Positions 34,781-47,016 of a stretch of DNA of 64,000 nt are shown here, piece after piece. A program made the position numbers and the translations under genes. The stretch is from Antitrichia curtipendula (Eukaryota > Streptophyta > Bryopsida > Hypnales > Leucodontaceae): contig OX579641.1 of assembly GCA_951230915.1 (NCBI GenBank), positions 25,150,254 through 25,214,253 on the forward strand, given 5' to 3'. The notes beneath the pieces were generated by a model. It was not told where the DNA came from and did no database searches. It saw only the letters and a program-made list of their open reading frames with translations. Positions within the stretch are counted from its first letter, which is position 1, and each line of letters opens with the position of its first letter.

Positions 34781-35349
34781 CTCCCTCCGTCCCAAAATAA
34801 TCTTCCTGTTAGACAAAATATTCTGGATTAAGAATAAAAATAACATTTTTAAAGCCTGTTTGGCACTACATATAGAGTTTGGTGCACTCATATTGCCCTT
34901 GAAACTTTGAGTCTTGAAGCCCTTTGTAAAGTGTAGTTTTGGATTATTGAAAAGTGAAATTTTTTGGGTATTTTCAAGGAGCACCAGTGGTTATTTAATT
35001 ATTGAGTGTGAGGTCGTCATTTTGTGGGTAGTTAGTATAAGTCAAAGACCATATGTAGACCTATTTTTGCCTCCCAAAACCTTCATCTCCTTCAATTAGA
35101 TAATATTCAAAAAGAGATGCAAAAAATAAAAACAAGAAGTGTTGATTGACCCCTTCAACCATTTTATTTGTCTTTTGATTAGTGATTGCATAGATGGAAG
35201 GGGAACTATCGCTTGGAATTGTTTTGTTAGTCCTAGAGACCAACCAAATGTTAAATTTGACCAATTTGCAACTCCCAAAGTACAACAAGAAGATCATTTT
35301 GGGACAAAAAAAGAAGGCCAAAGGGAAGATCATTTTGGGACAGAGGGAG
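34781..35349. mobile_element. Stowaway-like (Tc1/mariner) MITE
   Basis: Left terminus CTCCCTCCGTCCCAAAATAA and right terminus TTTTGGGACAGAGGGAG are inverted repeats, flanked by TA at 34779-34780 and 35350-35351. CTCCCTCCGTCCC with a TA target is the hallmark of plant Stowaway/mariner elements. The right terminus is internally duplicated (GATCATTTTGGGACA at about 35292 and 35327). No transposase is present. Confidence 0.85.
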
Positions 35350-35429
35350 TAATATATAAGACCATAAAGAAGCTTTCGAAAATATTCCTTAAATGATAAC
35401 TTTAAAAACTAGTGCCTGCGAAGTTTTTA

Positions 35430-35670
35430 AGGAATATTTTCAAGTAGATTCTACATGTGGGGATTATTTACAACTTGTACATTTTTTCGGACTAGTCAAT
35501 TGGCCAACAAATTCCATGACATTTGAATTTGGATCTCCAAACTACAGAGCATGGCGGATCCTTTTAATATTTCATGCACGTAATAAAATTAGCATATTGC
35601 GGCAAGAATGGAATCCCCACATGGATTCTACATGTGGGGAATATGTACAACTTGTACATTTTTTTGAATA
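35430..35670. repeat. Direct repeat pair
   Basis: The string GATTCTACATGTGGGGA followed by CAACTTGTACATTTTTT occurs at about 35449 and about 35622, in direct orientation. It abuts the 176-bp tandem array. Confidence 0.5.
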
Positions 35671-36331
35671 AAGAATTGTGTAAGTTGCAAATGGGGTTAG
35701 GAGTTTGAGTTCATGAAATGTTTAGGATCATGCGCATTTTTGGGTATTTTAGGTGCAAAAGAGAAAAATAAATAAACCAACCATATCCTGTACTTTAGGA
35801 ATCCCAAGTCCAAATTCATGGATTTTTGACGTGAAACCATGAAAGAAAGAATTGTGTAAGTTGCAAATGGGGTTAGGAGTTTGAGTTCATGAAATGTTTA
35901 GGGTCATGCGCATTTTCGGGTATTTTAGGTGCAAAAGAGAAAAATAAATAAACCAACCATATCTTGTACTTTAGGGATCCCAAATCCAAATTCACGGATT
36001 TTTGACGTGAAACCATGGAAGAAATAATTGTGTAAGTTGCAAATGGGGTTAGGAGTTTGAGTTCATGAAATATTTAGGGTCATGCGCATTTTTGGGTATT
36101 TTCGGTACAAAAGAGAAAAATAAATAAAACCAACCATATTCTGTACTTTAGGGATCCCAAGTCCAAATTCATGGATTTTTGACGTCAAACCATGGAAGAA
36201 AGAATTGTGTAAGTTGCAAATGGAGTTAGGAGTTTGAGTTCATGAAATGTTTAGGGTCATGCGCATTTTTGGGTATTTTAGGTGCAAAAGAGAAAAATAA
36301 ACAAAACCAACCATATCCTGTACTTTAGGGT
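35671..36331. repeat. 176-bp tandem repeat, about 3.75 copies
   Basis: Units begin with AAGAATTGTGTAAGTTGCAA at 35671, 35847, 36023 and 36200, so the period is 176-177 bp. Copies are highly similar, and the last stops at about 36331. No coding content. The unit length is in the nucleosome-size range typical of plant satellites. Confidence 0.85.
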
Positions 36332-37628
36332 ATGTTTATGCCATTTCCAAAGTAACATGAACATGAATATTTAATTTTTCATGAATACAATGTCTTTTCC
36401 TTATTTGTAAGTTCTACATTTTTTTCTCTCATACATTCATGTGTGAGTTTCTTGGGTTGACAATTGTGGGGCCTAAAATACATAATTATTCTCTTTGTTT
36501 CTAATTTGCTCATAACATTCATAATGTGAGCATGATTAATTAAAAATTTAATGAAGTAAGAGGCTTTGCCCCATTTGCAAATTAAAAATTTAATGAAGTA
36601 AGAGTCTTCACCCCATTCGCAATTTCTACAATTTATTTCTTCTACTTTCACATGTGAACTTCATGGGTTTACACTTGATTGTGGGCTTTGAAGTACATGA
36701 TCCTAATTTTGTTGTTTGCGCAAGGCTTTTCCAAAGCAACATGACAATAATCAAACATAATTTCATGAATTCTAAGCCTTTGTTTTATTTGCAATTTATG
36801 AAATTCTTTTCTCTTAAAGTTTTGCTTATGAATTTCATATTTTCTTAGGACTTGAGAGTCTAGAAGAAAATTGCTTGAGTAATATTATTTTTTAGTTGAA
36901 GCATTCCCAAAAACGAGGATGATTCGAAAAATTTCATGAAAGAAAAGTCTTTGCTCAATTTGTAACTTCTGCAATTCCCCCCCAGCTAATTGGAAAGGAT
37001 CCAGTAACTGAAAGAAATTCATTAAGGATGTCTAAAAAGGTCCAAACCCTAAACCCTAAACCCTAAGTCTGCAAAAAAATCAATGTATGAAAAGTTTAAA
37101 ACTCCAGAGTTCAGGGTGGTGACGAGCGAGGGAATCTGTTGACTTTGGCCCGTTGGAAGGCATTTCCCACATTTGATGCTGTTGGAACAAGTCTAAATAA
37201 GAATTAAATAATTGACACCCCTGCCTTTATGCCGTGTCGTGTTCGTATGACTTTATTTTATGGAGAACGAATCTACAAAACACGCAGCCACCTAAATTCA
37301 GCGGATTACATTAATGCCACCAGCTGTCCGTTTGTTGTAGTCCGCAAATACTAGTGCATGCATCTAAGTCCAAGTACATGCCCGCGACTTCATGCATGAT
37401 GTGTGTGATTTCGAAAATTATGAACTCTGCTTCCCGCCCTCCCATTCCTGCCAAGAAGTTGTCGGATGTTGCCCACGTCCGGTTTAGGGTATTCTCTTTC
37501 TCATTCGCTTGACACTGCACCTCCGAGCGCAAGCTGTCCTTGTTCGTGGGCACTTATTTCAGCTTTGTTATTGATAGTCATTCAAGTGATGTGCGTGCAG
37601 GGTTTTTGCTTACTCAAAGGTTCAGTAC
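36332..37628. other. AT-rich non-coding region
   Basis: Contains a two-copy direct repeat of about 58 bp (36542-36640, AAAAATTTAATGAAGTAAGAG), a telobox run (AAACCCTAAACCCTAAACCC) at about 37043 and an 80-codon minus-strand frame at 37311-37553 that I cannot assign. Nothing else supported. Confidence 0.4.
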
Positions 37629-40600
37629 TGTCGTACGCGTAATCTAGGTGTAAGCACCTTTAACACACAATTGTGGTTAGATGACACGGAAAATCGTCCC
37701 AGGGACTCTACTATGTTGCTATGAATTTGAATTTAATCGGATTATCTCTAAAACACCCCAAGGGAACCCAAAACCTCTCTTTCCCTCTTCCGGAACTTAC
37801 TTCTTTCCGGTTTCTAACCCGGATCCGTCCTTTTCCGGAATCCGGATACAATAACTCTTCGGTTTGTAATACCCCTGTTTTACCTTCAGGGGGTCCGCTT
37901 TTACACTTTAAAGGGCAGGGACTCCACCACTTATCAATCACACATTCTAACACCTACAAAATAACCCAAGACACTCAACAGGTCTAAATATTGCAATAAA
38001 GTAGGTTTCCGTCTTCTCACGACTTTCCGGATGGCCTATCCAGAAAGCAAGTCACGCAGAATCTGGTCTCTCCTCTCCACTACAACGACAGATACACAAC
38101 TATCTGGATTTAACACAAGAGAATTTCTATGAGAAAATAGGGGACACTGCAGTTGGCAGATCTTCCGGTAAGTAGGGATTTTCCCCTTGGCGGCTGCTTA
38201 ACTCCGCACGGAACCACTTCTAGTTCCGGAACCACACCCTCAATACTCCAATCGGATTACCGTTCCAGTAGTTTAAAGACTCTAAATGCACAAGTCCTAC
38301 AGATCCATCCTAACTTCGCCACAGATTCTCCCTTACTGTCTCACTCCAAACAACCATGGAATCCGGATTCCTCCTTTCCAGTTCCTCACAACTCTCAAAA
38401 CTCACAAACACACCGCCCAAGTCCTCCAAGAATACTTTAAAACATAGAAAGTCCACTTAGTTTCTCAAATCGAAATAAGGAAATTGAAATGAAACTTCAA
38501 ATTGCATAAGGATGGAATGATTGAGCAACAGACCTGCTCACCGTTTAAAACCAAAACAAAAAGGAAAAAGGCAACCGAAAATCAAGCTAACCAACCACAG
38601 AAGCATCCGAGATATCCGGAATGCTAATGGAAGTTATCCCTAAAATTCCAGAATCGGGCCCACATACGGAAACTCCGTTCCGGAAAACCCTAAATTGTAA
38701 ATCTAACTCCTAAACCCTACTTTCTTCGTTTTCTTCGAGCTGCTCCCCGTCTGTACCTGAGATGTCCTCGCCCTAGTCTTTGGCTGCGGTGTGAGCTTTC
38801 CGGACGCCCGTGTCTGGATCTTCCACTTCTTCGGCGGTGAATCCTCTTCATCATCCGTTTCCATTGCAGATTCCATCTCGAAGTCCTCCTTCTCGGATTC
38901 GAGAATCTCCATCTCCCGGATCGGTGAATCCAAGTTGATCGGTTCGTTGACAGACTTCGGGGACGACGGCTTCACTGGAGTCTCCTCCTGCATGTGGACG
39001 AAGTCGTCCGGATGTGACTTGGCCGGATTCTCCACTGCTCCAATCCGGTTGACTAAATTACTCCGGATCTGCATCCCTTCTTCCGGTGTTTGAGTTTGAG
39101 CCGGCGTGGAAGTTCCGCCCTACTCCGGAACGCTCTGCCCCTCCCTCTGACTCTGGCCCGGAGAGTATGTTCTCTGAGCCAACCATTCGCGCGGCACATA
39201 CGGCTTCAAGAGAGACTGTAGTCCCCCTGGTTGCGACAGAACCGGAATCCCCACGACTAGTTTTGGCGGAGTCTGGAGATACGGATTGGTAGTGAGATCT
39301 GCTTCCGGAAAAGTCGAGAAGTCCATTGCTCTATCCGGATCGACTCGTGCCACCAAAGTCTGCATCTCTTGGAGTACCTTCTGCATCCGGGCCTCGAAAT
39401 CCATCAGGATCATTACGACCTTGGATTTGGCCACGTGTCCCCCTGCCACTAATTGGGCGTCATAGAGCCTCGCCTTGTTCACAACCTCCGCCGGTTGTTC
39501 GATTAGGGCTTGGAGGTTCCGGACCATCTGCATGGCATCCCTCTCATTCTTCTGTGCCGCCTCGCACTCTCCTTGTGCCTAGTTCCTTCGGCTTTCCGCC
39601 TCCTCTCGGCTTCTCTCCAGGACCCGGATTTGCTCGTCCTTCTGACGGATGACTTCCGGATTCGGCCTCCGCCGAATTTCTTCGATGATCTCCGCGGGTG
39701 GTACGTTCAGTTTCGTCGCCACCTCTTCCATGAATTGGATGGCCTTGTGGTGTAGGTTCCGGGCCTGATGCATCCAATCAAACCCTATGTCGAAGAACTC
39801 CCTTAGAGGTGGCTTCTCCTCTTCCGGAACTGGGCTTGGTTCCCGTGGTTCCGTCTCAAGTTGCTTCCCCCGTGAACCCGGATCCGTCGACTTCTGTCTG
39901 GGCTTCTTCCGCTCCAAAGCTCCCTCTTCCGGATCGTCTTCCTCCGCCTCCAGCTCATCCGTAAGGTCGTATTTGACCAACTCCAACCTGGTGTTGTACA
40001 CCAGCATCTCATCCGACGTTAATACGTCTCTGTGGTGGTAGATGTGGAAGAGATAGGGGCTGATTGGGCTGTATCGGCTTTTGGACACATGGTCCGCAAG
40101 CTTTGACACCACCTGAGCTATGATCCGTCCCCAGTGCACGACTCTCTCCTCCATTGCTCCAAAAATCGTGTTGGCCATCGTAACCGTAACCCGGGTAGGC
40201 TTTTCTGGATACAATATCGGGATGAGGAAGTTCAACACCCTCTTGTGGCGTTCGTCCACGCAGTCGCTGATTGCGTATCCTTCCTTCGCGTGAGGAGGGT
40301 TCCGGAACTTCCCAGTGGCATACTTATCCGCCCGAGAGGCAAACCCGTCTCCAAACTTCCGGAAAGAATAGACTTCCGCCCATACGTCCTCCGTCCATCC
40401 CTTGGGCTGCCCTCGCACCGTCAGCTCGTGCTGGTTCGAAGTCCCGTTGATCAGCTCCTGAATCAACTCCTCCCCTTTCAGATTCCACGGCCGGTCTATC
40501 AATCCGGCACACCCTAATCTCCGGAGGTCCTACTCCAACTCCTGTTGAGCGGTGGGGTCTGTCGGTATGGACGGACTCACCATCCGGGCAACCACCGATG

Positions 40601-41080
40601 GCTTTGCGGATCGCGGCGCACTAGTTTCCGCCATCACTGCACCGACAAAAGCAAACCCTAATCCAGACTCACCTCTCTCTATCCGTAATCGCACTCTCAC
40701 CAGACTTTCACTCAATTAGCTACGCGCGGACGAGTTTGGAAACTCAAAAGATGAAGAGAGAAAGGTGGGTGGTGCCCCTTAAGTAGCAAAAAGAGCGCCT
40801 CCAGTTCTCGGATTGGAACAGGATTAGGTTTCCGTTCCCGAGGCACGTCCCCTAGCCTCGTAGGCCGGATCCCTAGTCCGTAGGTGGCGGCGCTCCGATT
40901 CATTTCCGGAAACCCTAATCTGGTCGGATCGGAAACTAATTTCCGGATGAAGGCTTATTCCAAACGTAAGCTTTTCCGGAAGACATCTACCATTTTTTAA
41001 CCGAAAAAAATTTAAAAATCTCTATCTATTCCATCTATTCTACTCTATCTATACGGAAATTAGATTTCCGTGTTGTGACA
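37629..41080 (-). repeat. LTR-A, complete 3' LTR of the gypsy element (3452 bp)
   Basis: In element orientation it starts TGTCACAACACGG (41080) and ends GCGTACGACA (37629). The shared 3' portion matches 47017-47581 almost exactly. A nested copy starting identically is at 63601. It contains the LTR-ORF (38703-40634). Confidence 0.85.
38703..40634 (-). pseudogene. LTR-A internal reading frame (LTR-ORF), copy in the 3' LTR
   Basis: ATG 40634 (MAETSAPRSAKPS...) to the end at 38703 (...KKTKKVGFRS), about 640 codons. It is colinear with 16724-18671 and homologous to the LTR-B frame. Breaks include TAG 40530 and TAG 39120, where the 16-18 kb copy has CAG (18567 and 17141), and TAG 39579 shared by both copies. 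Most of the frame, from 40502 to 39579, is still open (307 codons). The domain features are the same: PWNLKGEELIQE, WTEDVWAEVYSF, a Glu-rich linker, and a basic C-terminal tail. Function unknown. Confidence 0.7.
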
Positions 41081-41095
41081 TGACCCCTTTTCAAC
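41081..41095 (-). promoter_or_regulatory. Polypurine tract
   Basis: On the minus strand the 3' LTR is preceded by TTGAAAAGGGGTCA, a purine-rich run in the position required for plus-strand priming of the retroelement. Confidence 0.7.
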
Positions 41096-44000
41096 TGTGA
41101 GAGTCCCCGCGAACATCCTCTTTGTCATCTTCCGATTCAAGATCCGGTTCGTACCTTTTAACTCTGGCCTTGTTGACTCGGGTGTCAAGCCATACTCCTT
41201 GCAAATCTTCCAATTGTATAGATCCGTTGGGGAAGACATACTTTACCTTGTAGGGTCCCATCCACCTTGTGTATAATTTGCCTGGGAAGATCCGGAATCG
41301 GCTGTCGTACAGTAGCACTAATCCGCCCTCCTTGATCCCGTGCTCGGCCGGAAGCTTGTTATCGTGGACCATTTTTCATTTTGCTTGTATTTCTTTTGTT
41401 TGATCCAATGCCACCAGACGAGCCTCCTCCAAGTCTTCAATTGCGAGCAGCCGGATTTCCGGATCACTGGCTGACACCGCATTCCGGGTTGCCATCACCC
41501 GATACGTCTCCATCTCCAATTCAATCCTGTGTACTGCTTCCTGTCCAAATACCAAGTAGAAGGGAGTCCTTCCCGTCGTGGTCTTCTCGGATGTGTTGTA
41601 GGCATGTACGGCAGATGGGAGTTTCAAATCCCAATCCATCTTGTGTTCCGAAATCATTTTGTTGAGTGATTTCTCTACAATGCCATTAGCTCTTTCCGTC
41701 AATCCATTCGCCCTTGGATTATACGGAGTAGTCTTTTGGTGTTTGATGTAGTACTTGGTCGTGATGTTCTGAATAACATCATTGAGGAAGTGTAGCCCTC
41801 AATCGCTCACCAACTCTAGTGGATGACCAAACCTCATCAAAATTTCCATAAACAAGAAGGTGGCTGCAACTTGAGTTGTATTCTTCCGTGTTGCTTGTGC
41901 TTCCACCCATTTAGTTGCATAATTTGTTGCCAGAATTATGTACCTCTTCCTTCCAGAACTAACAGGGGCAATGGGGCCAATAAAATCAATCCCCCATTTT
42001 GCGAAGGATGCAAGCGGTATAATAGGGTTAAGTGGCCAGTGGTTCCGGATGGATGGGGCACCCATCCGCTGACACTTATCACAACTGCCTACGTATGCCT
42101 TGACATCCCGGATAAGGTATGGCTACCAATACCCGGCAATTCTGATCCGATTAACAGTAGTGATGGCTGCAAAATGCCCTCCTGATGGTCCGGAATGCAT
42201 GGCCGTCATGACTTGCTTCCGGTCCTTGGCCTCCAAGCACCTCCGGAGTTGATCATCCGCCCCCATCTTAAACAGTGTCCCTTTAATCAATGAATAAGGG
42301 GCTATCTTCCTCTGGAAAATGATCCTTTCTTCACGGTTCAGTCCTTCCGGATACGTCTCATTGGTGAGGTAAGTCACGATGTCGTGGAAATCCGACTCTT
42401 TATCCCCCTCAAGATGAAATACCGGAACCCCCTGCCTTTCAGGAAACTCATCAGGAAACTCCGCGGAAACATCCTGCAGTGCTGTCTTCCCTCGATACCT
42501 CGAAAGGAAATCTGCATTTCCGTTGGACTTTCCGGATTTTATGATTACTTTGTAATCGAACTCCTGGAGTAACAATACCCATCTGGCTATCCTTCCGGAT
42601 AGATCCGGTTTGTTCACCAGATATTTGAGCGAGTCATGATCTGTGTGAAATACAATTGGGTATCCAAGAAGGTAATGCCGGAACTTCTTGCAGGCGTAAA
42701 TGGCAACCAGGGCTTCCCGTTCCGTGGTGCTATATTTTCTTTCCAGAAGACTCATCTGTCTGCTGGAATAGTAAATCGGGCATTCCCTTTGGCTGTTATC
42801 ATACTGCCAAAGGATAGCTCCCAAACACCATCCGGAAGCATCGAGAGTGACATGAAATTCCTTCTGCCAATCCGGTGAAGACAAGATGGGGGCCTTCACC
42901 AGCGCCGCCTTCAAGCTTTCAAAGGCATGTTGCCTTTCCGGATTCCAGATGAACTCCGTCTCTTTCTTCAACAGTTGGATAAGAGGGGTGGCTTTCAATG
43001 CGTACCCATTAATAAACCGCCGGTAGTATCCTACACATCCAAGGAATCCTCGGATCTCTCGGACACAAGTCGGAGCTACAAGTGCTAGCATGGCTTTGAC
43101 TTTGTCCATATCCACTTACAATCCTTTTTGACTAACGACGTGTCCCAACAGGATTCTGAAAACCATTCCGAAGAAGCATTTTCCCGGATGCAACTTCAGG
43201 TTAGTTTCTCTACACCTCTAGAAGGTCATCCTCCAGTACTCAAGGTGTGACTCCCTTGAACTGAATACTGCAAAATCATCGATGAATACTTCCAGGAAAT
43301 GTCGTAGGAAATCCCGGAAAATATCCATCATCAATCGCTAGAAAGTTCCCGGGGCATTGCATAGTCCAAACGGCATCCGGGTGAAAGCGAACGTTCCCCA
43401 TTCCGTAGTGAATGTTGTCTTCAACTAGTCCATAAGCCGGATGAAGACTTGATTATATCCGGAAAATCCGTCGAGGAAGCTGTAACACTCGTTTCCGGAG
43501 ACATGATCAAGGATGATATCCGTGAAGGGTAAGGGAAAGTAGTCTTTCCGGGTTGCTGTATTCAGCTTCCGGAAATCTTGACATACTTGGATCTTAATCT
43601 TGCCTTCCGGTCCAGCTTTCTTGGGGACAACAACAATAGGAGAAACCCATTCGGAGTTGTGCACCGGATAAATGAATCCGACTTCCAATAAAGCGTCGAT
43701 TTCTTCTTTCACCATTAAGGAGTATCGCGGATTGAGCCAGTACTGGCGTTGCCGGATGGGAACTGCTTCTTCCACCAGATCGATCCTGTGTTCTCCCAGC
43801 TCAGCCGGGATTCCACTCAGATCGGATGGTACCCATACGAAAACGTCCGAGTATTCTTCCAAAGTCTTCCCATACTCCTTCCTCTCTTTCGCCGACATAG
43901 AGTTACTCATGAAGAAGGATTTTCCGGACCCCACTTGGACTTTCTCATAGTCGGAAGGATTCACAATATTCTTGATCCGCTTTGGTTCAGTCTCCTCAGC

Positions 44001-44330
44001 ATCATTCCAGAATTCACTCCACGAGGACTCTTGTCCTGGTCTGGTCATCCTAATGGTTGGAAGATTTCCCTCCAAAATCTGTTGGCAGATCCAGTCAAAA
44101 GAGAGTGAAACATCCATTTCTCCCATGGATCTGTCTTCTGGAGGTATACTCGGAACCTCGACCAAGGGTTCTTCCGTCGCGATTTCCAAGGTAGGTTCCG
44201 GAAACTCAAAATCAGTTTCCGTCACAGACGTGAAATAACTTGGGACAGAATCGGAATCTTTTGGATCTGACCAATCGGTGGTGTATCCGTCTGATTCACT
44301 GGTTTCTCCATATGGTCTACATGTTTCCAA
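41091..44330 (-). pseudogene. Gypsy pol: reverse transcriptase, RNase H, integrase, broken
   Basis: Reverse transcriptase shows SFLDGFSGYNQV and the polymerase motif FIDDFAVF. RNase H has TLDASGWCLGAILWQ, a conserved STTEREALVAIYA and HTDHDSLKYL. Integrase shows the HHCC zinc part (HSGPSGGH...CDKC), Asp in WGIDFIGP, Asp in LELVSD and Glu in ANGLTERANGIVEKS. No chromodomain. In-frame stops: TAG 43425, TAG 43338, TAG 43218, TAA 43116, TAG 42123, TGA 41799 and TGA 41376. Four of them fall where gypsy reverse transcriptases have Gln. The frame is shifted relative to the upstream gag-protease frame, with an overlap at 44222-44330. Confidence 0.85.
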
Positions 44331-46861
44331 GGAATCCGGGTGGTTGGTTTTCCTACCACGAATTCCTTAGCTCTCCAATCCACCAGGGCTCTGGCCGTAT
44401 ACAGCCATGGTCTTCCGAGTAACATAGGAAAGGGTCTCCCCTTAGTTACCCGGATTACTACGTAGTTTAGGAGATACGTCTCCTTTCCTATCCGAGTCGG
44501 AACTTTTGACAGTCTGCCGACCGGATGGACTCGGGATTGATCCGCCATCCGTAATACTTGGGTTGTCGCCTGGAAAGTTGTGTACCCGAGGTCAAAAGCC
44601 GTATCTTTCAACATGAGGTTGACTCCGGATCCGCCGTCCACTAGAACTTTGGAAACGATGCATCCTCCTACTTCCACTTCCAGTTCCGGTGCTCCGTAAT
44701 CTTCCACTCCCGAGAAATTGACTGCAACTAAAGGCAGCTTCAATCTTCTCTTCCGTCTCTTTGTCCAAGCTTCTCGGATCAGCCTTTGGTAATTCATGTT
44801 GTCATGGAGCAACTGTCCAATGGTTACGTTCGCCTTCTGATCTTTGACGTCTTGTACAATATCATACTCATCTACCTTCAAGTTTGGATTAATAAAAATC
44901 GGAATATCATTGAAGGTGACTTTCCGTGCTACAGGTTCCGGAGTCATGACGGAAGAGTCTAGATCCTTCCGTGTCTCCTGACTGATGTCAATGGGAATAG
45001 GGTAATGTCCTACCCCTTTTTTTAACTCTACTATGGGTCGGATAGGTTCTATCCGGACTGAGTGATCAGAATCACTCAGATCCGTATCTCTGGATCTGGT
45101 TCTTTCTCTTCCTCTCCGTTCCCTATTTCTATATTTTTCTTCCTGGTTTTTGGTGGAACTCCGGGTTGATACTCTATGCACAGGTTCCTCTCGATCTACC
45201 GGAAGTTCCACCCTTGATTGTCATTTTTCCGGATTCTCAATTCCGGTAGTAGAACCGTAATTGAGAGCGGTCTAATCTCTCGAGGGAACCTCTATCTATC
45301 TATAGATGGTACGAACTTGCTGTGGTTTCGGACACTCATTACTTCCGTGTCCATACTCAAGGCAGTTTTGGCAAGGGAGGGGTAAGGGTGCTCCTTGCCC
45401 ATGTCTCTTATGAGGACAACTATTGGCGTAATGTTGGGGGCTGCCACAAGAAAAACAAGTCCTAGGTAGAAACCGGGAAGGTGGGTAATTACCTTGGCTA
45501 GATCCGGCTGTTGCATTATGTGGATTTGTCCGGACCAGTTGTTGTGGCATCCGTCCTCTTCCGTATCCCGTCTGGATCTGAAAAACCGGATTGACCCGTT
45601 CTTCATATTCTCCTTCCGTATCCGGTAGCGTATAATACACTTTTATCTCGTCCACAAAGTGAATCTGCTTCGGTGGTCCTTGACTGCACTCGCTCGCGTA
45701 ATAGCTGGGTCTCCCACACCTGGTACACCAAACATTTGCACGAGTTGTTGGCACTGTCCGTCTTGGCATCCGGTATTCCGCCAGGTTGACTTTGATCGCC
45801 TCCAAGGATTCTTGAATACTCCTCATGAATTTCTTGGAGTCATCGTCCTCGACCTTCACCTTGACTGTCTTCTGGCTAACCCTCTCATTTCTGCCGCTTG
45901 TTATTCTCCTACTGCTGGATGCTTCCTGCTCACTTCCGGAACTATTGGTATCCATCACTGATGCATCCGTCCCAGTTCCGGAACTCGCAGTCTCGGAGCC
46001 AGAAAACTTTCGTCTTCTTCTCTCCCTTCTCTTGTACTTCTTGCTCCGTCCTTTCTCCATCTTATCGCTCTTTTTGACGGATCTCTGTAAAGATTGGGCT
46101 GAATTCTCGTAATTCTGGGCGGACTCCATGGCTTCCAGCAAAGTAGTGGGCCGGCTTTGACGGATTTGGAACGCCATTTCTTCCGGAAAGCCTGCCACAT
46201 ACCATTTCACTTGTATACTCTGAGCTATATCTATAGTCAGTTTCTTGATCAGGGCTTTTATTCTCTGTCCATACTTCCGGACCGACTCATTAGTATGCAT
46301 CGTAACTTTGCTCAGTTTCCCCAGTGCTCTAGCTTCTCCCCCAACTTCCCTAAATGTTCGGAGGAACAATTCCATAAGACGATTCCAGTTGTTCCGGGTA
46401 AGTTCCGGAACATCTTGATACCATCGCAGGGCTTCTCCTTTCAGTAAGCCCTGGAATATCCTCTGTCTGGCGGCTGGGTCCTCCTGGTTTGCGGTAGCAG
46501 TGGCCTCGAATTCCCCCATCCAATCATCTACATCCTTGCTACCATCCCCTCGGAATCTACTATACCGAAGACGGGTAGTAGTCACCATGATCTCTGCTTC
46601 TTTAGCAGAGGAATCTTCCTCAAAAGATTCAGATGTTGCCTTCCTTTCCGGTTCCTCTACAACGAGTTCCGGTTCGGGGGCTGGTTCCAGATTGGCAACT
46701 AGATCCGGAAGGTTCTCTGGTCTCACTTCCTGATGAGGAACGTGTACCAGATCTTCCTCCGACTCTGTCGCAGGGATTCCGTGTACCACTACTCTTCTAC
46801 CAGCTTCGTTTAATCGCTCAGAACGACAACCTGCAGGAGTTCTTCCTTGTGGTCTACTCAT
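44222..46861 (-). pseudogene. Gypsy gag-protease frame, broken
   Basis: Start at about 46861. A retrotransposon-gag domain (ALRWYQDVPEL, YVAGFPEEMAFQIR) is followed by a basic region and three Cys clusters. Two are good CCHC knuckles (CFSCGSPQHYANSC and CQNCLEYGHGSNEC). The first reads CTRCGRPSYYASEC, with His replaced by Tyr. The frame then meets TAG 45296, TAG 45272 and TGA 45221 and continues in the same frame to the aspartic protease (VLVDGGSGVNLML, later LLGRPWLY), ending at TGA 44222. The protease triad DGG instead of DSG/DTG is common in plant gypsy elements. Confidence 0.85.
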
Positions 46862-46995
46862 GCAGTCTACGACTAATGACTCTTTCCGTTTCTATTCTTT
46901 TCTGTTCCCGGATTTCAAAATCCGGAAGTAAGAAAACTCTCTTGTTCTTCCGTCACCGTCCGAATTTATTCCAAACTCAACACAAGTTATCAAAA

Positions 46996-47013
46996 TCCCC
47001 GGCAGCGGCGCCA
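46996..47013 (-). promoter_or_regulatory. Primer-binding site, tRNA-Asp-like
   Basis: Minus strand TGGCGCCGCTGCCGGGGA, three bases inside the 5' LTR end. It differs by one base from the TGGCGCCGTTGCCGGGGA site known from plant Tat/Athila-type gypsy elements (complementary to tRNA-Asp). Confidence 0.8.
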
Positions 47014-47016
47014 AAA

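Noticed and set aside
33160..37070. AAACCCT runs at 33168 and 37043 as internal telomere arrays
   Set aside because: Only two to three units each, so they are telobox-like motifs rather than telomeric tracts.
37311..37553. Minus-strand frame of 80 codons
   Set aside because: Composition is plausible but there is no homologue in the window, no splice context and no recognised domain.
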